Shown: positions 23,607 through 31,595, counted from the first letter of the stretch. The stretch: DNA of 34,878 nucleotides from an uncultured Caulobacteraceae bacterium (GCA_903923135.1 CAIXWN010000077.1:1-34878), one strand, 5' to 3'. Translations and numbers: made by a program. The notes: a model not told the origin generated them from the letters alone.

Positions 23607-23816
23607 CGGATTTCGCCCCTCGTCTGCGCATTTCCAAATGGAAACGACACTGAAACAGCCTAGCAGGAGGCATCAGCCATCAGGCGAATTCATGGCGGGC
23701 CTGTCCGCCGGAAGCGAGCCGCGATCGGAGGCCGCCTCGGTGCAGCGTTTGACGACCGGGAACTATTCCTTCATCGGGGCAAGCTGGCTAAAGAGTCGGC
23801 GGGGGACCGTTTTGCG
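23607..23816. promoter_or_regulatory. Divergent intergenic region, possible regulatory palindrome
   Basis: This 210-base gap holds divergent promoters for the genes on each side. TTTCCA-AA-TGGAAA (23631-23644) is a 6-bp-arm palindrome just upstream of the minus gene. A TTGACG occurs at 23749 and a GCTAAAG at 23787, but their spacing (32) does not fit one promoter. No other gene is seen. Confidence 0.35.
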
Positions 23817-24365
23817 ATGCGCCGCTTAATCCTTTTCCGACACGGCAAGGCGGAGCTCGCGGGGCTCACCGGGGGCGACCGCGAACGCCCTCTGGCGGCA
23901 CGCGGCCGCGGCGATGCGCAGAAGACCGCGCAATGGCTCTCCGCCGCAGGGTTCGTTCCCGATCTGGTTCTGGTGTCGCCGGCGCTCAGGACCAGGTCGA
24001 CCTGGCAGAGCGCGAGCGCGACCTTCCCCTCCGCCCAGGTGGAGGTGCGCGACTCGCTCTATCTCGCCGGCAGTGAGGGCATCATCGACGAACTCGAGAC
24101 CGCGCCGCCCGACACCGACACGATCATGGTGGTTGGCCACAACCCCGGCCTGCAGGAACTGGCGCTGGAACTGGCCATCGAGGGCGACGCGCCCCAGGAA
24201 CAGGTCGACTGGATCAACGACGGTATTCCCACCGCCACGGCCCTGGTCTTCCGCATGCGCGGATCGCGCAGCGCGGCGGTCGAAGCGGTGTTCGCCCCGC
24301 CGCCGCGGGCCGACGACAGGCCCAGGTGGGCCTTCTTCAAGGCGAACGCCGGAGAGCCAGACTGA
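23817..24365 (+). CDS. SixA-like histidine phosphatase
   Basis: 182 residues of the histidine phosphatase (phosphoglycerate mutase-like) superfamily, SixA branch. The N-terminal R-H-G motif at 8-10 (LILFRHGKAE) carries the phosphorylated His, SPALRTRSTW supplies the second Arg, and VVGHNPGLQEL carries the second catalytic His. SixA of E. coli dephosphorylates histidine phosphotransfer domains such as ArcB or PtsN partners, but close relatives have other targets. A sensor kinase gene lies three genes downstream in the same run, which may or may not be meaningful. The start is ATG 23817 after GGGGGA. Its stop overlaps the probable CTG start of the DUF952 gene. Confidence 0.9.
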   Translation: MRRLILFRHGKAELAGLTGGDRERPLAARGRGDAQKTAQWLSAAGFVPDLVLVSPALRTRSTWQSASATFPSAQVEVRDSLYLAGSEGIIDELETAPPDTDTIMVVGHNPGLQELALELAIEGDAPQEQVDWINDGIPTATALVFRMRGSRSAAVEAVFAPPPRADDRPRWAFFKANAGEPD

Positions 24366-24706
24366 CCCGAATCTACAAGATCCTGACCCGCGAGGCCTGG
24401 GACGAGGCGCTGGCGCAGGGCGAGTACCGCGGATCAGCCCTCGATCTGACCGACGGCTTTATCCACTTCTCGACGGCCGGGCAGGCGCAGGAGACCGCCC
24501 GCCGTCACTTCACCGGCCAGGCGGGACTGGTGGTGTTGTCCGTGGACGCCGAGGCGCTGGGCGACGCGCTGCGCTGGGAGCCGTCCCGCGGCGGGGATCT
24601 GTTCCCGCATCTCTACGCGCCCCTCTCCTGCAACCTGGTGCTCGGCGTGCGCGCCGCGCGCCTGGGACGCGACGGCGCGCCGGTACTGGGCGCCCTGACG
24701 CCGTGA
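24362..24706 (+). CDS. DUF952 domain protein (probable CTG start)
   Basis: About 114 residues. RIYKILTREAWDEALAQGEYRGSALDLTDGFIHFSTAGQAQETARRHF is the DUF952 signature, and PHLYAPLSCNLVLGVRAARLGRDG is its C-terminal half. The family is small and of unknown function. It belongs to the cytoplasmic proteins often found next to pyrD in alphaproteobacteria. No ATG precedes the conserved start. CTG at 24362, forming CTGA with the sixA stop and preceded by GGAGAG (24351-24356) at good spacing, gives exactly the family N-terminus. GTG 24326 is an alternative that adds 12 basic residues and overlaps sixA by 40 bases. The gene's TGA overlaps the pyrD GTG. Confidence 0.83.
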   Translation: MTRIYKILTREAWDEALAQGEYRGSALDLTDGFIHFSTAGQAQETARRHFTGQAGLVVLSVDAEALGDALRWEPSRGGDLFPHLYAPLSCNLVLGVRAARLGRDGAPVLGALTP

Positions 24707-25761
24707 GCCTGCTGCACGATCTGGCCACCCCCGCCATCCGCCTGCTGGAGGCGGAAGACGCCCACGGCGTGACCGTGGCGGCCCTGAGGGCCGGCCTTGG
24801 CCCGCGGGCGGCGGCCAACGCCGACCCCATGCTGGCGACGAACATCGCCGGCCTGAGCCTGCCCAATCCGATCGGCCTGGCGGCCGGGTTCGACAAGGAC
24901 GCCGAGGTTCCGGGCGCCATGCTGCGGGCCGGCTTTGGTTTCGTCGAGTGCGGCACAACCACCCCCCGGCCGCAACCAGGCAATCCCCGCCCCAGGCTGT
25001 TCCGGCTGACCGCCGATCGCGCGGTGATCAACCGCATGGGTTTCAACAACCGCGGCCTGGAGGCGTTCGCCGCCGGACTGGCGAGGCCGCGCGTCGCCGG
25101 GGTGGTCGGGGCCAACGTCGGAGCCAACAAGGACTCGGCGGATCGGGCGCGGGACTATGTGACCGGGCTGCAGCGGCTTTGGTCGATGGCGGACTACTTC
25201 ACCCTGAACGTCTCCTCGCCCAACACGCCGGGTCTGCGGGATCTGCAGGGCAAGGCTGCGCTGGAAGATCTTCTCGGCTCCGTCTCAGGCGTCCGGCGGA
25301 CGCTGGCTGCCGGGCCCGCCGGGCAGAAGCCGGTGTTCCTCAAGGTCGCGCCCGACCTCACCTCGGCCGACGTCGCCGACATCGTCGAGGCCGCCGTAGC
25401 CTTCGGGCTGGACGGCCTGATCGTCTCCAACACCACCATCGCCCGTCCGGACCATCTGAGGGACGCCCACCGCGACGAGACCGGCGGGCTCTCGGGCGCT
25501 CCGCTGTTCGGCCCGTCGACGCGTATTCTCGGTGAATTCCATCAGGCGGCGGCAGGGCGACTGGCGCTCATCGGTGTCGGCGGTGTCGGGTCGCCCTGCG
25601 AGGCCTACGCCAAGATCCGCGCCGGCGCGTCCGCCGTGCAGCTCTATTCGGCCATGGTCTATCATGGCCCGGGTCTGGTGGGACGCCTGAACCGGGGCCT
25701 CGCCGCCCTGCTCCGCGCCGACGGTTTCGCCCGGCTGGGCGACGCGATCGGGGCCGTCTGA
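24703..25761 (+). CDS. pyrD: Dihydroorotate dehydrogenase (quinone), class 2
   Basis: 352 residues. It oxidises dihydroorotate to orotate in pyrimidine synthesis, passing electrons to membrane quinone through FMN. Class 2 is shown by the N-terminal extension, AAGFDKDAEV, TTTPRPQPGNPRPRLFR and the NVSSPNTPGLRDLQ loop with the catalytic serine (Ser172). VAPDLTSADV and GVGGVGSPCEAYAKIRAGASAVQLYSAMVYHGP complete the FMN-binding barrel. The start is GTG 24703, which overlaps the DUF952 stop (GTGA), so translation is coupled. An open frame extends further upstream but lies out of register with the genuine upstream genes. The histidine kinase follows after 70 bases. Confidence 0.97.
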   Translation: MSLLHDLATPAIRLLEAEDAHGVTVAALRAGLGPRAAANADPMLATNIAGLSLPNPIGLAAGFDKDAEVPGAMLRAGFGFVECGTTTPRPQPGNPRPRLFRLTADRAVINRMGFNNRGLEAFAAGLARPRVAGVVGANVGANKDSADRARDYVTGLQRLWSMADYFTLNVSSPNTPGLRDLQGKAALEDLLGSVSGVRRTLAAGPAGQKPVFLKVAPDLTSADVADIVEAAVAFGLDGLIVSNTTIARPDHLRDAHRDETGGLSGAPLFGPSTRILGEFHQAAAGRLALIGVGGVGSPCEAYAKIRAGASAVQLYSAMVYHGPGLVGRLNRGLAALLRADGFARLGDAIGAV

Positions 25762-25831
25762 TGGCGCCCGCGGTCCTGGGGCCTCCCGTCAGGTCGATTG
25801 CTCCCGGCCTCAGGGTGAAGTAACGGGAATC

Positions 25832-27307
25832 ATGGCGGACGCCGCGCCCCCGGACGAATCCAACGCGCCAGGCGAGCGCCGCTTCTTCTGGTTCCAGGGC
25901 CTGTCGGCCCGATTGCTCCTGCTGACGGTGTTCATCGTCGGCCTGGCCAACCTGCTGATCCTGCCTCCCAACCTTTCAGCCTATGAGGAACAGTGGCTGA
26001 TCGACCGGCTGCGCGCCGCCGAACTGGCCACACTGGTGGAGGAGACGGCGCCCGGCGGGGTCGTCACCGACCGCGTGCGCGCCAAGCTGCTGGCCAACGC
26101 CGAGGTGGTCTCGGTGGCCCTGCAGGTGCGCAACGAGCGGCGGCTGATCCTGCAGGCGCCCAGGCTGGCCCGCACGCCCTATCTGGTTGACCTTCGACGG
26201 CCTGATCCGATGTTCTGGCTGGTCCCGTTCCAGACCCTCACCGAGGACGGCGACCGGATGGTGCGGGTGATGGCCCGGCCGCGGTTCCGGGAAGGCGAGT
26301 TCGTCGAGATCGTCGCCCCCGACGGTCCGCTGAAGAAAGTCCTCATGGCCCAGCTGGGCCGGCTCATGGCCATCGCCGCGTTCACCTCGGTCATGGCCGG
26401 GGCGGTGGTCTATCTGTCGCTCAACCTGTTTCTGGTCCGCCCGATGCGGCGGATCACCCTGTCGATGGAGCGTTTCCGGGCCGATCCCGAGGATCCGCGG
26501 GCCCGCGTCCAGCCTTCCGGGCGACGCGACGAGATCGGCCGCGCCGAAAGCGAACTGGGCCGCATGCAGGTCGACCTGCGCGCGGCCCTGGCCTCGAGAG
26601 CCCGGCTTGCGGCCCTCGGCGAGGCTGTCGCCAAGATCAATCACGACCTGCGCAACATGCTCACCAGCGCCCAGATCGCCTCCGAACGCCTGGCGTCTTC
26701 GGGCGATCCGAAGGTGGCCCAGGCCCTTCCGCGCCTGGAGCGGGCCCTGAACCGGGCCATCCTGCTGGCATCCAACGTCCTGGCCTTCGGTCGCAGCGAG
26801 GAGCCGGCGCCGGAAAAGCGCGCCTTGCGCCTGCGCGCCGCCCTCGAGGCGGCGGCCGAGGACGCCGGTCTGGTTATCGAGGGAGTGCGGCTGGAAACGG
26901 CGATCGACGCCGCGGCGGTTATCGAGGCGGATCCCGAACAGCTTCACCGGATCCTGGTGAACCTGCTGCGCAACGCCCGGGAAGCCATCGAGGGCGCCGA
27001 GGGTGCTGTGGGAAAAGTGGTGGTCTCCTCGGAGACTGTCGCCGCGACGCGGGTGTTGCGGATTGCCGACACCGGTCCAGGGCTGCCGGAACGGGCGCGC
27101 GCCCATCTGTTCCAGCCTTTCGCCGCCTCCACCCGACGTGGGGGAGCCGGACTGGGTCTCGCCATCGCCCGTGAGCTGGCGCAGGCGCATGGTGGCGATC
27201 TGGTGCTGCTCTCCAGCGGACCGGAGGGGACGGTGTTCGAGCTGCGCCTTCCCGCCGGAGCTCAGGCGGCGGCGGAGGGCGGATCCCAGTCCACCGAGGC
27301 GCCGTGA
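25832..27307 (+). CDS. Membrane sensor histidine kinase, orphan
   Basis: 491 residues. Membrane segments at about 27-48 and 178-202 flank a periplasmic sensor of about 130 residues. A HAMP-like linker (RPMRRITLSMERFR, then RRDEIGRAE) covers about 203-255. The H-box AKINHDLRNMLTS has phospho-acceptor His271 (H-D-L-R-N type), the N-box NLLRNAREAI is near 377-386, and ATP-lid motifs DTGPGLP and GGAGLGLAIA are at about 413 and 437. It autophosphorylates on His and would pass phosphate to a response regulator, but no regulator gene is adjacent. The ATG at 25832 has GGGA just upstream. The 3' end overlaps the convergent DUF2332 gene by 46 bases. The signal it senses is unknown. Confidence 0.93.
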   Translation: MADAAPPDESNAPGERRFFWFQGLSARLLLLTVFIVGLANLLILPPNLSAYEEQWLIDRLRAAELATLVEETAPGGVVTDRVRAKLLANAEVVSVALQVRNERRLILQAPRLARTPYLVDLRRPDPMFWLVPFQTLTEDGDRMVRVMARPRFREGEFVEIVAPDGPLKKVLMAQLGRLMAIAAFTSVMAGAVVYLSLNLFLVRPMRRITLSMERFRADPEDPRARVQPSGRRDEIGRAESELGRMQVDLRAALASRARLAALGEAVAKINHDLRNMLTSAQIASERLASSGDPKVAQALPRLERALNRAILLASNVLAFGRSEEPAPEKRALRLRAALEAAAEDAGLVIEGVRLETAIDAAAVIEADPEQLHRILVNLLRNAREAIEGAEGAVGKVVVSSETVAATRVLRIADTGPGLPERARAHLFQPFAASTRRGGAGLGLAIARELAQAHGGDLVLLSSGPEGTVFELRLPAGAQAAAEGGSQSTEAP

Positions 27308-28341
27308 GGATGGACGTGGGCGAGAAGGCGGTCCTCGCCGCCCGGCCATAGAGTCAGGCGCAACTCCACGGTGGCCAGGTTGCGGGGCATGGGCTCCATG
27401 CGCAGCCAGGCGAACGGGGCCTCGGGGCCGGCCCGTTCGCCCAGATCGTCGATGACCTGGCGCAGGGCCGTCTGGCTGTCGGTCGGCAGGTATTGCCAGA
27501 ACACAGAATGGAAGAGGACGGTGACGGCCCCGCGGCGCGGATCGGCACAGCGGGCGGTCCAGGTCACTGCGTCCGCGGCGTCCGGCCGGGTCCGCGCCGC
27601 CAGCCCAAGGGCTATGGCCGCGTCCAGCCGGGCAAGCCGGTCGAACTGGTCGGCCCAGACATAGGCTTTCAGGCGGCGGCGGGAGGCGGGGTCGGCAAGG
27701 TCGACCGGCTTGCGGTCGCAGGCCGCGCGGGACAGCACCGAGACGGTCCCGGCCAGCGGTGGCGGGACCCCGGTCCAGGCCGCCTCCAGCCGGACCGGCG
27801 AGGCCGCGTCGCCCCAGGTCCCGGCGCCGCCGTAGTCATAATGATAGCGGTCCCAGAGCTGGTTGAGGCCGGCGCTGGCGCCGATCTCGAACAGCCGCAG
27901 CGGCAGGCCGGTCCCGGCGGACACGGTCAGGAAACCCGGCAGCAGGCAGGCTGACCGCCGCACCTCGTTGGTCTGCGGTTCATGGCTCATGAACGCAGCG
28001 AAAGGCGCGGGGCTGGAGATCATCGCCCCGCGGGCGGCGCGCCAGGCCGCGTCGGCGTCGACAGCCCGGCCAGGCGCGGGCCAGGCCGCCGCCAGATCGG
28101 GCGCTGCTCCCGAGAGGACGAGGTCGTGAACCGCGCCCAGCCAGCGGATGGGCACGGCCTCCTCCATCAGAGTTCGCGTGGACACCCCGGCCCAGGGCGC
28201 AAGCACGGGCGCCATGACGCCGCCCGCCTCGATGTCCCGGGCGGCGAAAGCGAGCAGGGCCCCCGAGAACGGCGAGCCGAAGGCGGCGCAGGCGCCGGCC
28301 TGGATATCGAAGGCGCGGGCGAGGGGGGCGGTGTCAGTCAT
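27262..28341 (-). CDS. DUF2332 family protein
   Basis: 359 residues of DUF2332. The conserved centre PGFLTVSAGTGLPLRLFEIGASAGLNQLWDRYHYDYG has FEIGASAGLN at 151-160, reminiscent of the glycine-rich motif I of SAM methyltransferases. The front contains SHEPQTNEVRRSACLLP, and the end has VTVLFHSVFWQYLP and LRMEPMPRNLATVELRLTLWPGG. The fold and residues suggest an enzyme with a Rossmann core, but no reaction is established for the family. It is cytoplasmic, with no signal peptide. The ATG at 28341 has no ribosome site; a promoter ending 8 bases upstream (28350-28375) suggests a leaderless message. Overlapping palindromes at 28372-28394 may regulate it. Confidence 0.85.
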   Translation of the reverse strand: MTDTAPLARAFDIQAGACAAFGSPFSGALLAFAARDIEAGGVMAPVLAPWAGVSTRTLMEEAVPIRWLGAVHDLVLSGAAPDLAAAWPAPGRAVDADAAWRAARGAMISSPAPFAAFMSHEPQTNEVRRSACLLPGFLTVSAGTGLPLRLFEIGASAGLNQLWDRYHYDYGGAGTWGDAASPVRLEAAWTGVPPPLAGTVSVLSRAACDRKPVDLADPASRRRLKAYVWADQFDRLARLDAAIALGLAARTRPDAADAVTWTARCADPRRGAVTVLFHSVFWQYLPTDSQTALRQVIDDLGERAGPEAPFAWLRMEPMPRNLATVELRLTLWPGGEDRLLAHVHPHGASVDWDPPSAAA

Positions 28342-28349
28342 GCGACGAA

Positions 28350-28394
28350 ACTGTCGCTCACTGCCCCAACGTCAATCTTGATTGATCCGATCAA
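28350..28394 (-). promoter_or_regulatory. Putative DUF2332 promoter with overlapping palindromic operators
   Basis: On the minus strand TTGACG (28375-28370) fits the Caulobacter -35. The -10 candidate GCGACAGT (28357-28350) is weak, with 12-base spacing. Overlapping it are two palindromes: TCAATC-TT-GATTGA (28372-28385) and TTGATC-C-GATCAA (28382-28394). Predicted transcription starts at about the ATG. Confidence 0.4.
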
Positions 28395-28425
28395 CCCGGC
28401 TCCCGCCGCGCCAATTCGACGGTTC

Positions 28426-29238
28426 CTACCGGCCGTGGAACACCGGCGCGCGCTTCTCCAGGAAACTCTTGACGCCCTCGCGGTGGTCCTCGGTGCCGAA
28501 CAGCCGGTAGATGTTCTCGATCGCCCAGGCGCCGATCTCGTGGGGGTCGCCCGGCGTGGTGCGGCGCAGTCCCGCCTTCATGGCCTTGAGGGCCAGCGGC
28601 GGATTGGCGGCGATGCGGGCCGCCAGACCCAGCGCCGTGGGCATCAGGTCGGCATGGGCGGTGACCTGGCTGACCAGACCGATGCGGGCCGCCTCGGCGG
28701 CGTCGACGGCGTCGCCGGTGTAGAGCAGTTCGGCCGCCTTGGCCGGACCGACGAGGGACGGCAGCTTCCAAAGGCCGCCGACGTCGCAGATCAGGCCGCG
28801 CTTGATGAACAGTTCGGCGAACACCGCCTTTTCCGAGGCGATGCGGATGTCGGCGTACAGGGCCAGTTCCATCCCCCAGCCGACAGCCGAGCCGTTCACC
28901 GCCGCGATCACCGGCTTGTCGCAGTCGATGGCCGCCATGGCCGCTGGCGTGGCCTGGTAGGATGTCCGCTCCGGACGCGGCGCGTCGGACGCCTCTCCGG
29001 TCATCATCTCCTTGACGTCCTCGCCCGAGCAGAAGGCCGGGTCCGCGCCGGTGACCAGCACGCAGCGGGCGTCGGCGTCGATCGTGGCGTAACGGAACGC
29101 CGATTCGACCTCGTCATAGGCCCGGCGGTTGAGAGCGTTTCGCCTCTCGGGCCGGTTGAGGGTAATACGGGCGACGCCGTCGCGCGTCTCGTAGAGGACG
29201 CAGGTGAAATCGGCGGGTTGTATGGCCGGCCCTTGCAT
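28426..29238 (-). CDS. Crotonase family protein (enoyl-CoA hydratase/isomerase-like)
   Basis: 270 residues of the crotonase superfamily. RITLNRPERRNALNRR, the oxyanion-hole strand DPAFCSGEDVKEM and VAAVNGSAVGWGMELALYADIRIASEKAVFAELFIKRG are the core. Glu124 (GWGMELA) matches the first catalytic Glu of rat hydratase (Glu144). By alignment of the EKA-x-F segment, the second catalytic Glu (Glu164) is replaced by Phe144, so the enzyme may not be a standard hydratase; an isomerase, a thioesterase-like or another crotonase reaction is possible. The start is ATG 29238 with GGGAG at 6-base spacing. It is divergent from the phosphotransferase gene and follows the DUF2332 promoter region. Confidence 0.9.
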   Translation of the reverse strand: MQGPAIQPADFTCVLYETRDGVARITLNRPERRNALNRRAYDEVESAFRYATIDADARCVLVTGADPAFCSGEDVKEMMTGEASDAPRPERTSYQATPAAMAAIDCDKPVIAAVNGSAVGWGMELALYADIRIASEKAVFAELFIKRGLICDVGGLWKLPSLVGPAKAAELLYTGDAVDAAEAARIGLVSQVTAHADLMPTALGLAARIAANPPLALKAMKAGLRRTTPGDPHEIGAWAIENIYRLFGTEDHREGVKSFLEKRAPVFHGR

Positions 29239-29263
29239 TCGACGCTCCCTTGTTTTTTCCCAG

Positions 29264-29313
29264 GACTCCCATCATGGGAGCGTGGTTTCAAGAGAATATT
29301 CAGAACGCGTTCT
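29264..29313. promoter_or_regulatory. Divergent control region with three palindromes
   Basis: In the 91-base gap between the crotonase and phosphotransferase genes lie CTCCCAT-C-ATGGGAG (29266-29280), GAATATTC (29294-29301) and the perfect 12-bp AGAACGCGTTCT (29302-29313). The last resembles TetR-family half-sites. All are short and clustered, so one or two regulators probably act here. Confidence 0.5.
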
Positions 29314-29329
29314 AGGGAAGAGTCGACCC

Positions 29330-30391
29330 ATGAGTGAAGACGCCGCCGCAGACCCCGGCCGCCCCTCCATTGGCGAGGTGCGTGACAACCACCGTTTTGA
29401 TCCTGCTCCTCTGGAGGCCTGGTTCCGCGCCAATGTGGAATCACCCGCCGAGCCGCTGCTGCTCAGCCAGTTCAACCGGGGGGCCTCCAACCCAACCTTC
29501 CTGCTGACGGCGGGCGACCGGCGTTGGGTGATGCGCAAGAAGCCGCCAGGCGAGCTTCTGGCCAGCGCCCACCAGGTTGACCGCGAATACCGCGCAATGT
29601 CGGCCCTGGGCTCCATCGGCTTTCCCGTTCCGCGCATGAGGGCCTTCTGCGAGGACACCGCCATCGTGGGCACGGCGTTCTACGTCATGGACTTCCTGGA
29701 GGGCCGGATCTTCCGCGACGCCCGGCTGCCGGGCATGGCCCCCTCCGAGCGCGCCGCTATCTATGACAATCTCAACGACACCCTAGCGCGCCTGCACGGC
29801 GTGGACTTCGCGGCTATCGGTCTGGCCGACTACGGTCGGCCGGGCAGCTATTTCAAGCGCCAGATGGACCGCTGGACCAAGCAGTACCGCGGCGCCGAGA
29901 CCGAGCACATCGAGGAGATGGAGCGGCTGATCGCCGAGCTTCCCGCCCTGATCCCGGACACCGACGAGGTCAGCATCGCCCATGGCGACTACCGGTTGGA
30001 GAACGTCATGTTCCACCCCACCGAGCCGCGCATCATCGCCGTGCTAGACTGGGAGCTCTCCACCCTTGGCCATCCGCTGGCCGACATCGCCTATGGCTGC
30101 ATCCTCTATCACTCCCGCTCGGAGAGCTGGGGCACGCTCGACGGGGTCGACCTCGCGGCGGCGGGCATCCCGAGCGAGAGCGACTATGTCGCCGCCTATT
30201 GCCGGCGCACCGGCCGCGACGGCATCCCGGGCTTCAACGCCCTGCTGGCGTTCTCGATGTTCCGCCTGGCCTCGATCGGCCAGGGGGTGTTCAAGCGCAA
30301 CCTCACCGGCATCGGCAACAGCGTGGCGTCCACCGACAATTCCAACACCCGCCAGCTGGCCGCCACGGCCATAGCGGTTCTGGAGCGGTGA
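29330..30391 (+). CDS. Phosphotransferase-family protein (aminoglycoside/choline kinase fold)
   Basis: 353 residues with a kinase-like fold similar to aminoglycoside phosphotransferases and to the N-terminal part of ACAD10/11. QFNRGASNPTFLL with WVMRKKPP is the nucleotide-binding part, HGDYRLENVMF at 218-228 is the catalytic HGD plus Asn, and AVLDWELSTLGHPLAD at 238-253 is the metal-binding Asp motif. Relatives phosphorylate hydroxyacyl-CoA or other small alcohols; which one is unknown. An earlier in-frame start exists, but ATG 29330 agrees with the family. The crotonase gene diverges from it. It is coupled by a GTGA overlap to the phospholipase-like gene. Nothing in the neighbourhood suggests antibiotic resistance. 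Confidence 0.9.
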   Translation: MSEDAAADPGRPSIGEVRDNHRFDPAPLEAWFRANVESPAEPLLLSQFNRGASNPTFLLTAGDRRWVMRKKPPGELLASAHQVDREYRAMSALGSIGFPVPRMRAFCEDTAIVGTAFYVMDFLEGRIFRDARLPGMAPSERAAIYDNLNDTLARLHGVDFAAIGLADYGRPGSYFKRQMDRWTKQYRGAETEHIEEMERLIAELPALIPDTDEVSIAHGDYRLENVMFHPTEPRIIAVLDWELSTLGHPLADIAYGCILYHSRSESWGTLDGVDLAAAGIPSESDYVAAYCRRTGRDGIPGFNALLAFSMFRLASIGQGVFKRNLTGIGNSVASTDNSNTRQLAATAIAVLER

Positions 30392-31545
30392 GGCTCGCCC
30401 CGGCGATGGCGGCGGGCGTCTGCCTCGCCGGCTTCGCCGCCGCCGCGCCCGCCTGCGATCTACAGGCGCCCGACGCCGGGCGGGCGGGACCGGGCTGCGC
30501 CCGGGCCTGGATGGACCGGAACCTGAGGATGAACGACATCCTCACCATGGGCACCCACAACAGCTACAAGCAGGCCATCTCGCCGCCGATCATGGCCCTG
30601 CTCAAGGCCACGGCGCCCAAGGCGGCGCTGGGACTGGACTATGCCCATCCGCCCCTCGCCGAACAGCTCGACGACGGGGCCAGGGCCCTTGAGCTCGATC
30701 TCGCCTATGACCCCCAGGGCGGGCGGTTCGCCCACCCGGCCGGAATGAAGATGACCCGCCAGCCGGTCCCGCCCGACTATGTCGAGGGGATGTCGAGGCC
30801 GGGCCTGAAGGTGCTGCATGTCCAGGACATCGACTTCCGCGCGTCCTGCGTGACGTTCGTCGACTGCCTGAAGATCATTCGCGCCTGGAGTCTGGCCCAC
30901 CCGCGCCACACGCCGATCCTGATCACCATGAACACCAACGACGAGAAGGCCCACTTTCCCGGAGGCGTCGACGAACTGCCCTTCGACGGGGTCGCGTACG
31001 ACGCCGTCGACGCCGAGATCGCGCAGGTGTTTCCGAGCAGCGCCCTCATCACGCCGGACCGCATCCGGGGGCGGTATGCAACAGTGCGCGAGGCGGTTGT
31101 GAAGCGCGGCTGGCCAAGCCTGGGCGCGGCGCGCGGCAAGGTGATGTTCGCCGTTGACGAGGAGCCGCCGCACATCGCCGCCTATCGCGGTTCGCGCCGG
31201 TCGCTGGAGGGGCGGCTGATGTTCGTCAACACTGACGAGGCCTCGCCCGCCGCCGCCTACATCACCCTGAACGAGACCGCCGACGCGCCGCGGATCGCCG
31301 CGGCGGTAAAGGCCGGCTTCATCGTCCGCACCCGCGCCGACGCCGATACAGTCGAGGCGCGGAGCAATGACACCCGCCGACGCGACGTCGCCCTGGCCTC
31401 CGGGGCGCAATATGTCTCGACCGACTATCGCCATCCGGACAGCCGCTTTTCCGTCTATCAGGCCCGCCTGCCGGGCGGGGCGATCACCGTCTGCAATCCG
31501 CTGCGGGCGCCGACGCGCTGCGCCGGCATCGCCATCGAGCCCTAG
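30388..31545 (+). CDS. Secreted PI-PLC-like protein (calcium-dependent type)
   Basis: 385 residues. A signal peptide (RLAPAMAAGVCLAGFAAAAPA) is followed by a phosphoinositide-specific phospholipase C-like barrel of the Ca2+-dependent C1 type. THNSYKQ has the first catalytic His (about His57), ALELDLAYDPQGGRFAHPAG carries metal ligands, and LKVLHVQDIDF holds the second His. TPILITMNTNDEK and KVMFAVDEEPPHIAAYRG are further core strands. A Cys pair (RASCVTFVDC) could form a disulfide. In Gram-negative bacteria this group may degrade a phosphodiester lipid outside the inner membrane. The start is GTG 30388 overlapping the upstream stop; ATG 30406 is a weaker choice that would shorten the signal peptide. 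Substrate not known. Confidence 0.85.
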   Translation: MRLAPAMAAGVCLAGFAAAAPACDLQAPDAGRAGPGCARAWMDRNLRMNDILTMGTHNSYKQAISPPIMALLKATAPKAALGLDYAHPPLAEQLDDGARALELDLAYDPQGGRFAHPAGMKMTRQPVPPDYVEGMSRPGLKVLHVQDIDFRASCVTFVDCLKIIRAWSLAHPRHTPILITMNTNDEKAHFPGGVDELPFDGVAYDAVDAEIAQVFPSSALITPDRIRGRYATVREAVVKRGWPSLGAARGKVMFAVDEEPPHIAAYRGSRRSLEGRLMFVNTDEASPAAAYITLNETADAPRIAAAVKAGFIVRTRADADTVEARSNDTRRRDVALASGAQYVSTDYRHPDSRFSVYQARLPGGAITVCNPLRAPTRCAGIAIEP

Positions 31546-31595
31546 AAACCGTCCGGGCGACGCCAGGGCCGCAATTCAGCAGGAGAGCGAACCTC

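Noticed and set aside
23914-24702. N-terminal extension of the pyrD frame
   Set aside because: The upstream 260 codons are out-of-frame translation through sixA and the DUF952 gene; PyrD starts at GTG 24703.
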